Below the pieces are notes generated by a model. The model saw nothing but the letters and a program-made list of their open reading frames with translations. It was not told the DNA's origin and made no database searches. A stretch of 64,000 nucleotides of DNA from Niastella sp. OAS944 (GTDB lineage Bacteria; Bacteroidota; Bacteroidia; Chitinophagales; Chitinophagaceae): the NCBI GenBank assembly GCA_024809215.1, contig JANUBW010000004.1:1-64000 (forward strand). Reading direction: 5' to 3'. Position 1 is the first letter of the stretch. Every line of letters begins with the position of its first letter. Made by a program: the position numbers and the translations under genes. Positions 43,691 through 51,508 of the stretch are shown here, piece after piece.

Positions 43691-43978
43691 CTAATTATAA
43701 TAACAGATATAAGCTACATCTGCATCACACTTTACTTCAAATGACGAATTTGCCGCTACTTCAAAAGCATCACCTTTTTTGTAACTAAGCCATTCGCCGC
43801 CGCTCAGCTTTGCACGCAGTACACCCGAAACAATTTCCATAATTTCATGTGACGAGGTATTAAATACATACGTTCCCGGTTTCATTACTCCTACGGTTGC
43901 CTTACCTTTCTCTGTAAGGATACCAAGGCTTTGAACTTTTCCATCAAAATATACATTATGCGAAACAGAACTGCTCAT
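43691..43978 (-). CDS. ppnP: Pyrimidine/purine nucleoside phosphorylase (PpnP, DUF1255 cupin)
   Basis: 95 residues forming a single cupin barrel. It has the family landmarks NVYFDGKVQSLGI, KATVGVMKPGTYVFNTSSHEIMEIVSGVLRAKL and the terminal YICYYN, equivalent to E. coli YaiE/PpnP. The enzyme phosphorolyses several nucleosides to base plus ribose 1-phosphate in the cytoplasm. It is a single-gene unit with its own terminator. Confidence 0.88.
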   Translation of the reverse strand: MSSSVSHNVYFDGKVQSLGILTEKGKATVGVMKPGTYVFNTSSHEIMEIVSGVLRAKLSGGEWLSYKKGDAFEVAANSSFEVKCDADVAYICYYN

Positions 43979-44089
43979 GATGTTTAATTTATTAAACGTT
44001 GTTTATTTTTTGATGCCCTCAAAGATAGCCATTTCTATTTATGGATTCCAGGTGATTATGCATCAAATATGATTCACATCCTCAAAATC

Positions 44090-44995
44090 ATGAAAAAATT
44101 TATCCTTGTCATCTGTACCTTTTTTGTTTTAATGGCTAATTCCGGCAGCTGTCAGCCTGTTGATACCTTAATAGATGTTGGCGGTTACCGGCTCCATTTT
44201 CATATTATAAAAGGAAGCGGAATGCCGATCTTGTTTGAAGGCGGGGCCGGAGCCGATGTGAGTATTTGGGATACTATTTTAAAGCCAATAGCTGATATTA
44301 CCAATGCAACACTTATTACGTATGACCGCGCCGGTTTTGGGAAAAGCGAACTGGACACAAGCAATCGCGACCTGGCCAATCATGGAATTCTACAAGGTAT
44401 TCAGGGACTGGAAACAGGACTGAAAAAATTGGGTTATGGCAGGAACATAATGCTGGTAGGCCATTCCTACGGTGGCTTTTGCGCAACGCTGTATGCAGCC
44501 CGGCATGTAGAAAAGGTAAAAGCTGCCGTGTTGATCGATGCCAATCATGTTTGCTGGTTTCAGGATACTTATGTTGATAGCGTTATGAAATTGAGAAAAG
44601 ACCATTGGGCAAAGAATAAGCCAACTAACAACTGGGCCGATTATTACGCAGGCCTCAGTTTAGCAAACACCGTGGAGCTTATGAAACAATCGCCGTTCCC
44701 GGCCACCGTGCCAGTGATCGATCTGGTTGCGGGCAATGTAGCGCCGTTCCCGGATTCGGCCGGTGGTGTGCGATGGAAAGCCTGCCACAAACAATTTGCC
44801 GATGCCCAGCCCAACCGCCAGGGCATTACCGCTTACGGTTGCGGGCATATTATCTTTAGAGATAACCCGGTCCTCGTCATTAGCACCATAGTAAAAGCAT
44901 ATACCGGTACGTTAGGTAAGGGAAAAGGCGATGCAATATTGAACCGCTTTCTTTCGTACAATATTGAGGCCGTTAATGAACAGCGGAAGAAGTAA
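44090..44995 (+). CDS. Alpha/beta hydrolase, exported
   Basis: 301 residues from the ATG at 44090, which begins a signal peptide (KKFILVICTFFVLMANSGSC). The hydrolase fold shows the oxyanion region LFEGGAGADVSIWD, the nucleophile elbow GHSYGGFCATLYAARH and the catalytic histidine in YGCGHIIF. The substrate is unknown. An upstream in-frame ATG at 44069 would put seven residues ahead of the signal peptide. Confidence 0.85.
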   Translation: MKKFILVICTFFVLMANSGSCQPVDTLIDVGGYRLHFHIIKGSGMPILFEGGAGADVSIWDTILKPIADITNATLITYDRAGFGKSELDTSNRDLANHGILQGIQGLETGLKKLGYGRNIMLVGHSYGGFCATLYAARHVEKVKAAVLIDANHVCWFQDTYVDSVMKLRKDHWAKNKPTNNWADYYAGLSLANTVELMKQSPFPATVPVIDLVAGNVAPFPDSAGGVRWKACHKQFADAQPNRQGITAYGCGHIIFRDNPVLVISTIVKAYTGTLGKGKGDAILNRFLSYNIEAVNEQRKK

Positions 44996-45069
44996 GTCAG
45001 TCCAAAGACAAAGGAGTCCTTCTTTTTTGATATTTTCGTAAACCAACACCCTTAAAACAAACCTAAACG

Positions 45070-45882
45070 ATGAAAAGAACGCTTTTTGCTTTACTAACAC
45101 TCATTACCCCCCACATTTTCGCACAGGACAACCCTACAGAGCTGGCCAAACCAATTGTGGCAGAAGGGAAAAGACTTTACCGGTCAGAAATGGCCTCCTG
45201 GTATGGCACCGACCTGTTTGTAGAACGCTACAAAGACATGGCGAACGTGGGTGGTTACTTCTCGTATTCTGACAACGGGACTGAAAAATGTATTTTCTTT
45301 TCAAAAGCCGATAACCCGAAAGTATTAGGCACCATTTCTTTTGACAGCACGTACAATACCAGAACTGCAAAGACCGACTTAACCCAAAGAGAATTAACTT
45401 CAGCAGAAGTTGATCTGTATGCCATTAGAAAAATTGCTTTGGCTGAAATAAACTCCGACACATTATTTAAGCGTTACAAAAACACCAATTTCAACCTAAT
45501 ACCCCTAATAAATGGTGGCGAAAAGAAAGTATATGTATTGACTGGGCCACAGCAAACCGGCGTTGTAATTTTTGGTAATGATTATTTACTCACGTTTGAT
45601 AATAACAACAGCCTCTCCGGCAAGAAACAGTTACATAAAAACATTATTTCGGTGAGCTATGGCGGCAAAGAGCAGGAAGGCAAGACAATTGAAGGGGCTG
45701 TGCATACTCATCTTCCCGAAACGGGCGATTTTATAACTGCAACCGACATTTGTACATTAATGCTATACGAAAAATTCACTAAATGGAAACAACACAATGT
45801 TGTCTCTAAAAACTATCTAAATATCTGGAATTGCCTCACCGACCAATTAATAGTAGTTCCAATGAGGCATCATGACAAATAA
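45070..45882 (+). CDS. Exported hypothetical protein
   Basis: 270 residues with a signal peptide (LFALLTLITPHIFAQ). The rest is polar and probably globular (GYFSYSDNGTEKCIFFSKADNPKVLGTISFDSTY; GAVHTHLPETGDFITATDICTLMLYEKFTKWKQHNVVS). A HTH...D pattern (VHTHLPETGDFITATD) vaguely recalls metalloprotease-type JAB motifs, but I would not assign it. It belongs to a run of more AT-rich hypothetical genes from here to 48150. Confidence 0.7.
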   Translation: MKRTLFALLTLITPHIFAQDNPTELAKPIVAEGKRLYRSEMASWYGTDLFVERYKDMANVGGYFSYSDNGTEKCIFFSKADNPKVLGTISFDSTYNTRTAKTDLTQRELTSAEVDLYAIRKIALAEINSDTLFKRYKNTNFNLIPLINGGEKKVYVLTGPQQTGVVIFGNDYLLTFDNNNSLSGKKQLHKNIISVSYGGKEQEGKTIEGAVHTHLPETGDFITATDICTLMLYEKFTKWKQHNVVSKNYLNIWNCLTDQLIVVPMRHHDK

Positions 45883-45986
45883 ACAACAACCACCAAAAAT
45901 AAAAGAAGCAGCTCTACGTTCAATATGATCGGCATTTTGCCACACGCCTCTACATTTGTCAATTTTAAAACAACGAAGAAGAGTTT

Positions 45987-45994
45987 TACTTTTG
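45987..45994 (+). promoter_or_regulatory. -7 element TACTTTTG
   Basis: An exact TAnnTTTG match 22 bp before the thioesterase ATG at 46017. The nearest TTTG upstream (45955) is farther than usual, so only the -7 box is supported. Confidence 0.45.
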
Positions 45995-46016
45995 CCTGCC
46001 ATAAAACTGATCATTA

Positions 46017-46493
46017 ATGAGTGAAACAATCAGCAATACCGTAACGCTCCGCTTTCTGGCGGAGCCATCAGATGTTAACTTCGGCGGAAAAGTACATGGA
46101 GGCGCCGTAATGAAATGGATCGACCAGGCAGGTTATGCCTGTGCTGCCAATTGGAGCGGGCAATACTGTGTAACTATATACGTAGGCGGTATCCGTTTCT
46201 TCAAACCCATTTCAATAGGAGATATAGTTGAAATTACCGCTACTGTTATTTATACCGGAAACACCAGTATGCATATTGCCATTAATGTACAGGCCGGTAA
46301 CCCGCGCCGGAAAGACAGAATAAAAACCACACACTGTGTGATGGTATTTGCTGCAGTGGATGATAATGGCAAAACAGTACCTGTGCCTAAATGGGTGCCA
46401 GAAACACCAGCTGCAAAAGAGATGGAGAATTATGCCAAAAAGTTAATGGCGCTAAGACAGGATATTGAAGATGAGATGAAGCCATACATGTAA
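46017..46493 (+). CDS. Acyl-CoA thioesterase (hot-dog fold)
   Basis: 158 residues with the hot-dog features of the YciA/BACH type: SDVNFGGKVHGGAVMKWIDQAGYACAANWSG, where the conserved N-F-G-G and the helix carrying D are seen, then VGGIRFFKPISIGDIVEITATVIYTGNTSMHIAINV. Such enzymes hydrolyse medium- and long-chain acyl-CoA in the cytoplasm. The gene has its own -7 element. Confidence 0.87.
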   Translation: MSETISNTVTLRFLAEPSDVNFGGKVHGGAVMKWIDQAGYACAANWSGQYCVTIYVGGIRFFKPISIGDIVEITATVIYTGNTSMHIAINVQAGNPRRKDRIKTTHCVMVFAAVDDNGKTVPVPKWVPETPAAKEMENYAKKLMALRQDIEDEMKPYM

Positions 46494-46508
46494 AAGAACT
46501 TCAGCCCT

Positions 46509-47282
46509 ATGAAACAACTCCTGACAATAATAGCCGGGCTATTTCTGACAGCATTAGCTTATGCCGATTGTGCAATGAATAGCCTCGACGTATTTCCCAA
46601 AGGACAAACTATAAGACAAAACTCAATTTTCATTCTTGAGGGTTACGCAAACAGTCAAAATGTAATTGTAGGCCTTAACAAGAAATACGACGTTTACTTA
46701 AAAAGCGGAGAAAAAAAGATAAAGCTGTTAGTAGTTGAAATTCTTGTAGGAGAATTTGAATTAACACAAGCAGTATTACGACCTGAAACAGCATTAGAAG
46801 CTGACCTTGAATATACAATGTATATTGATAGTTTACCGCAAGATGAAAGTTTCGTAAAATACAATTACACAACTCACAAACCTGAGTCGTTTACATACAA
46901 AGTGATTGCAGGAAATGATATTGAACAACCGGAACTTTCATCAAAACCAACAGAACTAAAAAAGACCCTTACACATTTCGGGTGCGGCCCATCGATCCAT
47001 GTTGTTTTTAGCAACCCGGCCAAAGACAAATCAGAGATAATTATTAAGACAACAGTAAAGAATTTAAAAACGGGAAAGGAAACGACCTATTACATAGAAC
47101 CTGATGGCAACAAAATAAACGTAGGGCACGGGATGTGCGCAGGTGCTTTTAATTTCGAAGACAGTAAAGAGTATGAAGTAGAATTTTCGTTCATGGATTC
47201 AACTGGTAACCTGGCTGCCTGGGCTGGTAAAAGAATAAAATTTACCAGGCCAACTAAAGAAACAAAATATGATGAGAAATAG
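46509..47282 (+). CDS. Exported hypothetical protein
   Basis: 257 residues with a signal peptide (LLTIIAGLFLTALAYA) and a predicted beta-rich body (SIFILEGYANSQNVIVGLNKKYDVYLKSGEKKIKLLVVEIL). Cysteines in the mature part (HFGCGPSIHVVF; GHGMCAGAFNF) could form a disulfide. No family was recognised. It overlaps the next gene by 14 bp, implying co-translation. Confidence 0.7.
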   Translation: MKQLLTIIAGLFLTALAYADCAMNSLDVFPKGQTIRQNSIFILEGYANSQNVIVGLNKKYDVYLKSGEKKIKLLVVEILVGEFELTQAVLRPETALEADLEYTMYIDSLPQDESFVKYNYTTHKPESFTYKVIAGNDIEQPELSSKPTELKKTLTHFGCGPSIHVVFSNPAKDKSEIIIKTTVKNLKTGKETTYYIEPDGNKINVGHGMCAGAFNFEDSKEYEVEFSFMDSTGNLAAWAGKRIKFTRPTKETKYDEK

Positions 47283-48150
47283 CGATAAAAACTTTGAAAC
47301 TGAAATTTCTCAGCTTAAAGGCATTGACATTACTTCGAAAGTAATTAAAATAGCAAACGACACCTCATTTGAAAACATAATTGCACTGCTGAAAATATTG
47401 AGAACTCACAAAGTTCCATTTGCATTGTATGACGGCTACTACCCTTCGCCAAGTGACCCGGGCGCTTATTTGAGTTATTCACAGGAACAAAATGAAACAG
47501 AGAATGCCTGGAGTATGACTTTGGGAAATCACCGTTGGAGCGGAGGAATATATACCATTAGCGAAAATAACATAGCCCTGCAAATACATAACCTGGTAAG
47601 GAACAACCAAATTGATTCAATAGAGATTGATAAAGTTGTATTCTTTTCCCATTATGAAAAGGAAAATAAAGACAAGAACCGCAATAAAAATGCTTTGTTA
47701 TATGGAATACATTCAAGCATAAATAATATTAACCCCGAATATTTGATCTTTGGCTTCTTTTCAAGTGACAATTACGGCCCTTATAATATTTTTAAATTAA
47801 CCAACGACAAACTATTTATTTATAATAGTGAAACCTGGCATTCGCAAAGACACAGCCGCCTGGGTTATTTGTTTGAAGGACCGGAACTATCAAAGGAAAA
47901 GTTCAACATCGCAAAAGAACTGCAATATGAGATCCCATTCGACTTATTAAAACAAAACTGGAGTGGGTTTTATACAACAGATAATAAAAACGAAGACAAA
48001 TTTATACTGGAAATTAAAACAAAAGACTTTCACAGAACGATCTCAATTGACAGTTATGATATTGAAACAGATGAGCTGCCGGTAGAAATTAGAAAGTACA
48101 GGATGAAAGTTCAAAATGCAGTAAGACAATTAATGGAATACAGCGCATAA
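47269..48150 (+). CDS. Hypothetical protein
   Basis: 293 residues, cytoplasmic by appearance. It contains the segments PFALYDGYYPSPSDPGAYLSYSQEQ, WSMTLGNHRWSGGIYTISENN and a basic KENKDKNRNKNALLYG. No family was recognised. It overlaps the end of the preceding exported protein gene by 14 bp (ATGATGAG context) and is followed after 7 bp by an MFS transporter gene, so the three may form a unit. Codon use is more AT-rich than in the PUL genes. Confidence 0.7.
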   Translation: MMRNSDKNFETEISQLKGIDITSKVIKIANDTSFENIIALLKILRTHKVPFALYDGYYPSPSDPGAYLSYSQEQNETENAWSMTLGNHRWSGGIYTISENNIALQIHNLVRNNQIDSIEIDKVVFFSHYEKENKDKNRNKNALLYGIHSSINNINPEYLIFGFFSSDNYGPYNIFKLTNDKLFIYNSETWHSQRHSRLGYLFEGPELSKEKFNIAKELQYEIPFDLLKQNWSGFYTTDNKNEDKFILEIKTKDFHRTISIDSYDIETDELPVEIRKYRMKVQNAVRQLMEYSA

Positions 48151-48157
48151 AACGAAT

Positions 48158-49456
48158 ATGACCACCACAAATACTGAAAAACACGATACGGCAAAACGAC
48201 TTAAAGCGATCTTTATAGGCTCCATTGGCAACCTGGTTGAATGGTATGACTGGTACGCTTATGCAGCTTTCGCTCTATACTTCGCGCCCGTATTCTTCCC
48301 CAAAAGTAACCCCACCGCTCAGCTGCTCGATACGGCAGCCATCTTTGCAGTAGGCTTTCTTATGCGCCCCATAGGTGGTTGGTTATTTGGCAGTATTGCA
48401 GACCGGGCCGGGCGTAAAACTTCCATGACACTGTCTGTTCTGCTAATGTCTGCAGGTAGTCTTATGATCGCTTCGGCGCCTTCTTTTGCCACAGCCGGTA
48501 TCCTCTCTCCTATTATCCTGCTTACAGCCCGGTTGATACAGGGGCTTAGTGTAGGCGGAGAATATGGCACTTCAGCGACATACCTAAGCGAGATCTCGAC
48601 GAAGGGAAAACGTGGTTTCTATTCCAGCTTTCAGTATGTTACGCTTATCGGCGGCCAGCTTATTGCCCTTGGTGTACAAATGTTGCTGCAAAAGGTATTT
48701 CTAACTTCTGAACAGTTACACGACTGGGGCTGGCGGATCCCTTTCGTAATTGGTGCTGTACTTTCGTTATTTGCGCTTTTCATCCGCCAGCATATGCAGG
48801 AGACAATTGTGGTAGAGAAAAAGGATGTAAAACGTGGCTCTGTTATCACTTTATTAAAAGAACATCCGCGTGCGGTGCTTACGGTGGTTGGCCTTACCAT
48901 GGGCGGCACATTGGCTTTTTATACCTATACCACCTACATGCAGAAGTTTCTTGTAAATACGGTACATCTTAGCAAAGAACGTTCTACACAACTAACTTTC
49001 TGGCTCATGCTGATCTACGCGTGCATGCAACCATTGTTTGGTATGCTGAGCGATAAAATAGGCCGTAAACCTCTGCTGGTGGGCTTTGGCATATTAGGAA
49101 CTTTATTCACAGTGCCAATTCTTACGGCCATCAGTCATACAACTACCGAGTGGAGTGCATTTTTCCTGATCTTAGCAGCGCTGATCATCATTAGCGGATA
49201 TACCTCCATCAATGCTGTTGTTAAGGCCGAACTATTCCCTGCCGAAGTCAGGGCGCTGGGCGTAGGATTGCCTTACGCGCTCACTGTTGCGCTCTTTGGG
49301 GGTACGGCAGAATATATTGCGTTATACTTTAAGAAGGCAGGCCATGAGTCGCTGTTTTACTGGTATGTAACTGTATGTATCCTCATTTCGCTAACCGTAT
49401 ATGCAGTTATAAAAGATACAAAACGCACTTCTTATATTGATAAAGAAATACGCTGA
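48158..49456 (+). CDS. MFS transporter, metabolite:H+ symporter type
   Basis: 432 residues with twelve predicted membrane segments. The start GNLVEWYDWYAYAAFALYFAPVFFP and the loop motif GSIADRAGRKTSM are characteristic of the metabolite:H+ symporter group that includes KgtP and ProP. LIQGLSVGGEYGTSATYLSEI fits the same group. Likely substrates are dicarboxylates or small zwitterions, but the sequence does not decide. It converges on the gene at 49572 across a bidirectional terminator. Confidence 0.9.
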   Translation: MTTTNTEKHDTAKRLKAIFIGSIGNLVEWYDWYAYAAFALYFAPVFFPKSNPTAQLLDTAAIFAVGFLMRPIGGWLFGSIADRAGRKTSMTLSVLLMSAGSLMIASAPSFATAGILSPIILLTARLIQGLSVGGEYGTSATYLSEISTKGKRGFYSSFQYVTLIGGQLIALGVQMLLQKVFLTSEQLHDWGWRIPFVIGAVLSLFALFIRQHMQETIVVEKKDVKRGSVITLLKEHPRAVLTVVGLTMGGTLAFYTYTTYMQKFLVNTVHLSKERSTQLTFWLMLIYACMQPLFGMLSDKIGRKPLLVGFGILGTLFTVPILTAISHTTTEWSAFFLILAALIIISGYTSINAVVKAELFPAEVRALGVGLPYALTVALFGGTAEYIALYFKKAGHESLFYWYVTVCILISLTVYAVIKDTKRTSYIDKEIR

Positions 49457-49530
49457 TTACCTTTTAAAATAATCTTTCACTAACCGGACTCAGTATCGAA
49501 TAACCAGTATCATTGGAAAGAGCAAAAAAA

Positions 49531-49554
49531 GTCCGGGCCATTGCTGACCCGGAC
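49531..49554. terminator. Bidirectional terminator
   Basis: A 10-bp stem GTCCGGGCCA / TGACCCGGAC with loop TTGC. The minus strand continues TTTTTTTGCTC, strong for the gene at 49572-50180. The plus strand has only CTGTTT, weaker for the MFS gene. Confidence 0.8.
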
Positions 49555-49571
49555 CTGTTTAAACCAAAAGC

Positions 49572-50180
49572 TTACTGAACGATGCGGGAAACAGGTTCCC
49601 AGTATACCGACTCGCCTTTTTTGTCAATGACTATGATCCGCACCCAGATCTTAGCCGCTGACTCAAACCCGCTGAACGTATGTTGTGGCTTAAGTGAAGT
49701 TTCACTTATCCAAACACTTTGTTGCGTTAACGGATCGGGTGTATACTGGTGTACGTAGGCCCTTGCACCAGTCATCCGCTTTATACTGATGGTGACCTGA
49801 CCCGGCATTTCCAAATCAACCTGCAATTTAGGCATCTCTTTTGGTGAAGCGCCCTTATCGGCATTAAGGTCAAAACCGCTCTCCAGGAGTATGGTTTTAT
49901 CACCTTTGGCAGTTTGGGTTACGTAATGTGCCAGGTCCATAAGCAACTCCCGCAGTATGGCCTTTTTATCGTCCTTAATAGATACCAACACCCTGCCGCG
50001 ACCGCCGGCAGCTGATAACGCGGCTATATATTCGAGCAGCGTTTTTTCTATCAGTTCTACCAACGGTCCTGCATTTGGAAATTGGGCACTTTGCTTTATA
50101 CTGTCGAGGATACGACGGGTGATTTTTATTAATTCGCCATCGCGGCAGTATATAAACGAAGAAATGATCTTCTTTTTCAT
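49572..50180 (-). CDS. Conserved hypothetical protein with FnIII-like C-terminus
   Basis: 202 residues from the ATG at 50180 (MKKKIISSFIYCRDGELIKITRRIL). There is no signal peptide. The first ~110 residues are helical (GPLVELIEKTLLEYIAALSAAGGRGRVLVSIKDDKKAILRELLMDLAHYVTQTAKGDKTILL). The C-terminal ~90 look like a fibronectin-III-type sandwich (PGQVTISIKRMTGARAYVHQYTPD ... FSGFESAAKIWVRIIVIDKKGESVYWEPVSRIV). No function is known. Like the gene at 6829, it is a minus-strand ~200-residue protein with an Ig-like C-terminus lying downstream of short phased DNA arrays. Confidence 0.72.
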   Translation of the reverse strand: MKKKIISSFIYCRDGELIKITRRILDSIKQSAQFPNAGPLVELIEKTLLEYIAALSAAGGRGRVLVSIKDDKKAILRELLMDLAHYVTQTAKGDKTILLESGFDLNADKGASPKEMPKLQVDLEMPGQVTISIKRMTGARAYVHQYTPDPLTQQSVWISETSLKPQHTFSGFESAAKIWVRIIVIDKKGESVYWEPVSRIVQ

Positions 50181-50488
50181 AACATTTAATTTAACAATGA
50201 ATAAAATGGTTTTTGAACACACGCTACTTACACAGAACCTTACCAGTTAATTGGCCAATAACGAATAGGAAAGGCATACGAATGACTGCAATACCTGCCT
50301 TGACTGCAGGATCCTTTATACTACTACCATAAGATCATAGTAAAACAGAAAGACCGGAATGCAAACATCCTGTTTTCACGGAACGGAGGAGCTAATTAGC
50401 AGACATGTCGGGACTTATTTTGCGATTGTTATACCGGTGATCAATTGACAATTCGAAGATACGATGGCCAGCATGCGACTTCCAAATT

Positions 50489-50518
50489 TTGGCAACACTT
50501 GGCAACACTTGGCAACAT
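50489..50518. repeat. 10-bp direct repeat TTGGCAACAC x3
   Basis: TTGGCAACAC at 50489-50498 and 50499-50508, TTGGCAACAT at 50509-50518. Ten-bp spacing puts the copies on one face of the helix. They lie about 310 bp upstream of the gene ending at 49572. Confidence 0.65.
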
Positions 50519-50711
50519 TTCCTAGGTAGAACTACTTAGTGCCTCGTCTTTTAGCGGCATTATTGAGTTGTAAAATCCTGACCATCGTCATGGTTTTATA
50601 ACGCTATTAGTTATCCTAAATTGATTGTAAAATCGCTTCACTCGTATCGTTCGCATTGACAAATCAAAGATATGGGTGTCAAATGCAGATTCAATCAAGC
50701 CCTTTCAAAAG

Positions 50712-50751
50712 TGTCGTCTTTTGTCGTATAATGTCGTAAAATGTCGCGAAA
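50712..50751. repeat. 10-bp phased TGTCG repeats x4
   Basis: TGTCGTCTTT, TGTCGTATAA, TGTCGTAAAA, TGTCGCGAAA begin at 50712, 50722, 50732 and 50742. The TGTCG core is invariant and the AT-rich second half varies, as in a multi-site protein-binding array. Confidence 0.6.
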
Positions 50752-50983
50752 AGAATGACCGCCGTCAGCGAATTTGCAGCGAATTTTGGGCTATTTCTAC
50801 TGGAGAAGAGTAAAGCATGATGTAATCGAAGATGGGTTTAATCCTAAAATGGCTATACGAAGAGTGATGATAATCCTACTATACCTATACAATTGAAAAA
50901 TTGAGGAACTCCTAAAAAGATTATTTCGTCGATTTATAAAATTAAACGGTCAACCTGAAATCTTAAACCACCTGACTTAATAG

Positions 50984-51508
50984 TTAAACGATCGTCCAAA
51001 TGATTTAAATGACCATTTAAATGAATTATACGAGGGCTTAATTCATTTAACCAAGGGCTCAAAAGATCAAATCAATCGATTCAAAAAATTAAACGATCGT
51101 CCAAATGATTTAAATGACCATTTAAATGAATTATACGATGGCTTAATTCATTTAACCAAGGGCTCAAAAGATCAAATCAATCGATTCAAAAAATTAAACG
51201 ATCATCCAAATGATTTAAATGACCATTTAAATGAATTATACGATGGCTTAATTCATTTAACCAAGGGCTCAAAAGATCAAATCAATCGATTCAAAAAATT
51301 AAACGATCATCCAAATGATTTAAATGACCATTCAAATGAATTATACGATGGCTTAATTCATTTAACCAAGGGCTCAAAAGATCAAATCAATCGATTCAAA
51401 AAATTTAACGATCGCCCAAATGATTTAAATGACCATTCAAATGAATTATACGATGCCTTAATTCAGTTAACCAACGGCCCCAAAGATCAAAGCAACCGAT
51501 TCTTAATA
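50984..51508 (+). repeat. Five-copy 105-bp tandem repeat with a start-less open frame
   Basis: Units start at 50984, 51089, 51194, 51299 and 51404, exactly 105 bp each. Each unit is open in one plus-strand frame (35 codons; first unit begins LNDRPNDLNDHLNELY), from just after TAG (50981) to TGA (51509), 175 codons without ATG, GTG or TTG. All other frames are blocked in every unit. Differences between units (for example R/H, L/S, K/N, S/P, I/S) are mostly non-synonymous. Each unit also holds a 12-bp inverted repeat TTAAATGAATTA / TAATTCATTTAA with a 10-nt loop, whose left half is changed in units 4 and 5. The last unit overlaps the stop codon of the CocE-type gene. Confidence 0.8.

Larger units (their letters stand above)
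50181..50983. other. Gene-free region with short phased arrays
   Basis: No plausible gene was found. It contains TTGGCAACAC x3 (50489-50518), TGTCG at exact 10-bp steps x4 (50712-50751), a small dyad ACCATCGTCATGGT (about 50580), and, at 50942-50980, a degraded partial copy of the 105-bp repeat that translates as LNGQPEILNHLT before TAA TAG. Confidence 0.6.

Noticed and set aside
50984-51508. CRISPR array
   Set aside because: Units are contiguous 105-bp copies without unique spacers, and there are no cas genes in the window.
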